DNA from: Pseudoalteromonas sp. XI10
Lineage (GTDB): Bacteria; Pseudomonadota; Gammaproteobacteria; Enterobacterales; Alteromonadaceae
Direction of reading: 5' to 3'
Length of the DNA: 64,000 nt
Assembly: GCF_001469895.1 (NCBI RefSeq)
Contig: NZ_LOPY01000061.1
Coordinates: forward strand, 202,839-266,838
A program made the position numbers and the translations under genes. How positions within the stretch are numbered: the first letter of the stretch is position 1; every line of letters starts with the position of its first letter. Of the stretch, positions 63,287 to 64,000 are shown piece after piece. A model generated the notes under the pieces. It ran no database searches. It was not told the DNA's origin and saw only the letters and a program-made list of their open reading frames with translations.

Positions 63287-63351
63287 GTAGGAATGGCTTT
63301 AGCCATGAATGTGTTTGCTCTTTATTAATTCGGCACTGAAGTGCCTCCTAC
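63287..63351. repeat. Inverted pair of GTAG-type REP sequences
   Basis: Copy 1 (63287-63309) begins GTAGGAATGGCTTTAGCCATG, a small hairpin after GTAG. Copy 2 (63329-63351), read on the minus strand, begins GTAGGAGGCACTTCAGTGCC. The GTAG head plus hairpin and the inverted pairing match REP/BIME structure. Confidence 0.75.
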
Positions 63352-63432
63352 GGGGATGTTGCTGAGGGAGTCTCGGTAATAAATAACTCAACAGTTCAAC
63401 TTTACCCTTGCTAACTTGCAGCTCGCTAACTC

Positions 63433-63465
63433 GTGTTGGGTTTCGCTGCGCTCTACCCAACCTAC
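63433..63465 (-). repeat. GTAGGTTGGG palindromic element, inverted copy
   Basis: The minus strand reads GTAGGTTGGGTAGAGCGCAG then CGAAACCCAACAC. With the copy at 63110 it brackets the VNTR and the REP pair. Confidence 0.9.
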
Positions 63466-63486
63466 CTGGCTGACAGCTCCAGACGC

Positions 63487-63518
63487 AAAAAAGCCCGACT
63501 CTTTCGAATCGGGCTTTC
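63487..63518 (-). terminator. Terminator of the rRNA operon
   Basis: AAAGCCCGA and TCGGGCTTT enclose a 10-base loop, with a T tract on the minus strand, just after the last 5S gene. Confidence 0.92.
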
Positions 63519-63529
63519 TTTAATAGGAT

Positions 63530-63643
63530 CCTGGCGATGACCTACTTTCACATAGCAACTGCTACACTATCATCGGCGCTGTTTCGTTTCACTACTGAGT
63601 TCGGCATGGGGTCAGGTGGGTCCAAAACGCTATTGTCACCAAG
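63530..63643 (-). rRNA. rrf: 5S ribosomal RNA, distal copy
   Basis: The minus strand carries the 5S core CACCTGACCCCATGCCGAAC and CAGCGCCGATGATAGTGT. The ends CTTGGTGA and TCGCCAGG pair. It is about 114 bases long and differs from the next copy at a single base (about 63558). Confidence 0.95.
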
Positions 63644-63720
63644 AAAATTCTTTTCAATTTTCTTATTATTTTATTTATAGTCTTTCGACCTAATTTAAAG
63701 TCTTACGACTGAATTTGGAG

Positions 63721-63834
63721 CCTGGCGATGACCTACTTTCACATAGCAGCTGCTACACTATCATCGGCGCTGTTTCGTTTCACTACTGAGTTCGGCATGG
63801 GGTCAGGTGGGTCCAAAACGCTATTGTCACCAAG
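63721..63834 (-). rRNA. rrf: 5S ribosomal RNA, proximal copy
   Basis: This is nearly identical to the distal 5S copy and lies between it and the 23S gene. The 77-base spacer between the two copies is AT-rich. Confidence 0.95.
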
Positions 63835-63959
63835 CAAATTTGGTTCGTTAATCGCTTTAGCAATTAACTAAAATCTGGAATTCTGATATTAAGTAAATGT
63901 CTACTTTAGTTTTCTTAACTTCTGTCTGTTACGCTGTCATAAAACGCGTTTGGCGTTGT

Positions 63960-64000
63960 ATGGTTAAGCCTCACGGGTAATTAGTACAGGTTAGCTTAAT
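63960..64000 (-). rRNA. rrl: 23S ribosomal RNA, 3' end (partial)
   Basis: The minus strand reads TTAGTACAGG's complement region (CCTGTACTAATTACCCGTGAG) and GGCTTAACCAT, the conserved 3' terminus of 23S rRNA. The gene continues beyond the window. Confidence 0.93.

Overview
The window looks like chromosome from a marine gammaproteobacterium of the Pseudoalteromonas type. This rests on the low GC content, the pairing of a Na+-translocating NADH:quinone reductase (nqr) operon with a cytochrome bo3 (cyo) operon, a FabV enoyl reductase, gene orders shared with Alteromonadales/Vibrionales (bolA region with yajG and ampG; fau-rpiA-serA; yaaA near talB), and the character of the rRNA and proteins. No database search was possible, so the genus is an inference. 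Almost all of the window is core chromosome; the accessory material sits in small repeat-rich patches.

Layout. 1-155 is the tail of a histone-deacetylase-like gene. 237-5159 (minus) is cyoABCDE, a complete bo3 quinol oxidase operon with heme O synthase. 6231-7586 is a secreted M14 metallopeptidase. 7800-8777 is a REP-associated tyrosine transposase (RAYT). 8932-16422 (minus) is nqrABCDEF-apbE-nqrM, the sodium pump with its flavin-attachment and iron-maturation factors; a 265-bp structured repeat separates apbE from nqrM. 16771-22956 holds fabV, a 22-bp tandem repeat array, bolA and alkB (minus), then rlmG, yajG, a periplasmic cyclophilin and ampG (plus). 23075-28450 holds a small Xre regulator, a two-helix small protein, an RND pump with its adaptor, and erpA. 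28631-37120 (plus) has an MHYT-PAS-GGDEF cyclase, a double periplasmic binding protein, a ClC protein, hemJ, pyrB and hemL. 37226-42956 (minus) has PBP1b, a Pmp3/YqaE peptide, amtB-glnK with a sigma-54-type promoter, and a double-receiver GGDEF regulator. 43201-47965 (plus) has an S10 peptidase, an unknown membrane protein, fau, rpiA and serA.

48030-50280 is the clearest accessory patch. It contains a 52-bp tandem repeat, a higBA toxin-antitoxin pair between two near-identical direct repeats, a secreted two-lobed aspartic protease and an antitoxin remnant. 50353-53746 returns to core genes (mscS, yaaA, talB, DUF3545). 53779-62460 (minus) is a vitamin B12 uptake and salvage block: cobC, then a cobalamin riboswitch controlling btuD-btuC-cobT-cobS-cobU-cobQ-cobO-btuF, with uracil-DNA glycosylase (ung) joined to its end by an ATGA overlap. 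After an FKBP isomerase, 63110-63465 is packed with nested repeats (a palindromic element in both orientations, a 7-bp VNTR and a REP pair). The window ends in the 3' part of a minus-strand rRNA operon with two tandem 5S genes and the last bases of 23S.

No CRISPR array, prophage or large unknown operon is visible. The most novel signals are non-coding: the structured element between apbE and nqrM, the RAYT with nearby GTGNCTGTCC motifs, and the 22-bp array at the end of bolA that carries the same core. Other points are the ung-B12 coupling and the double-DTG protease.
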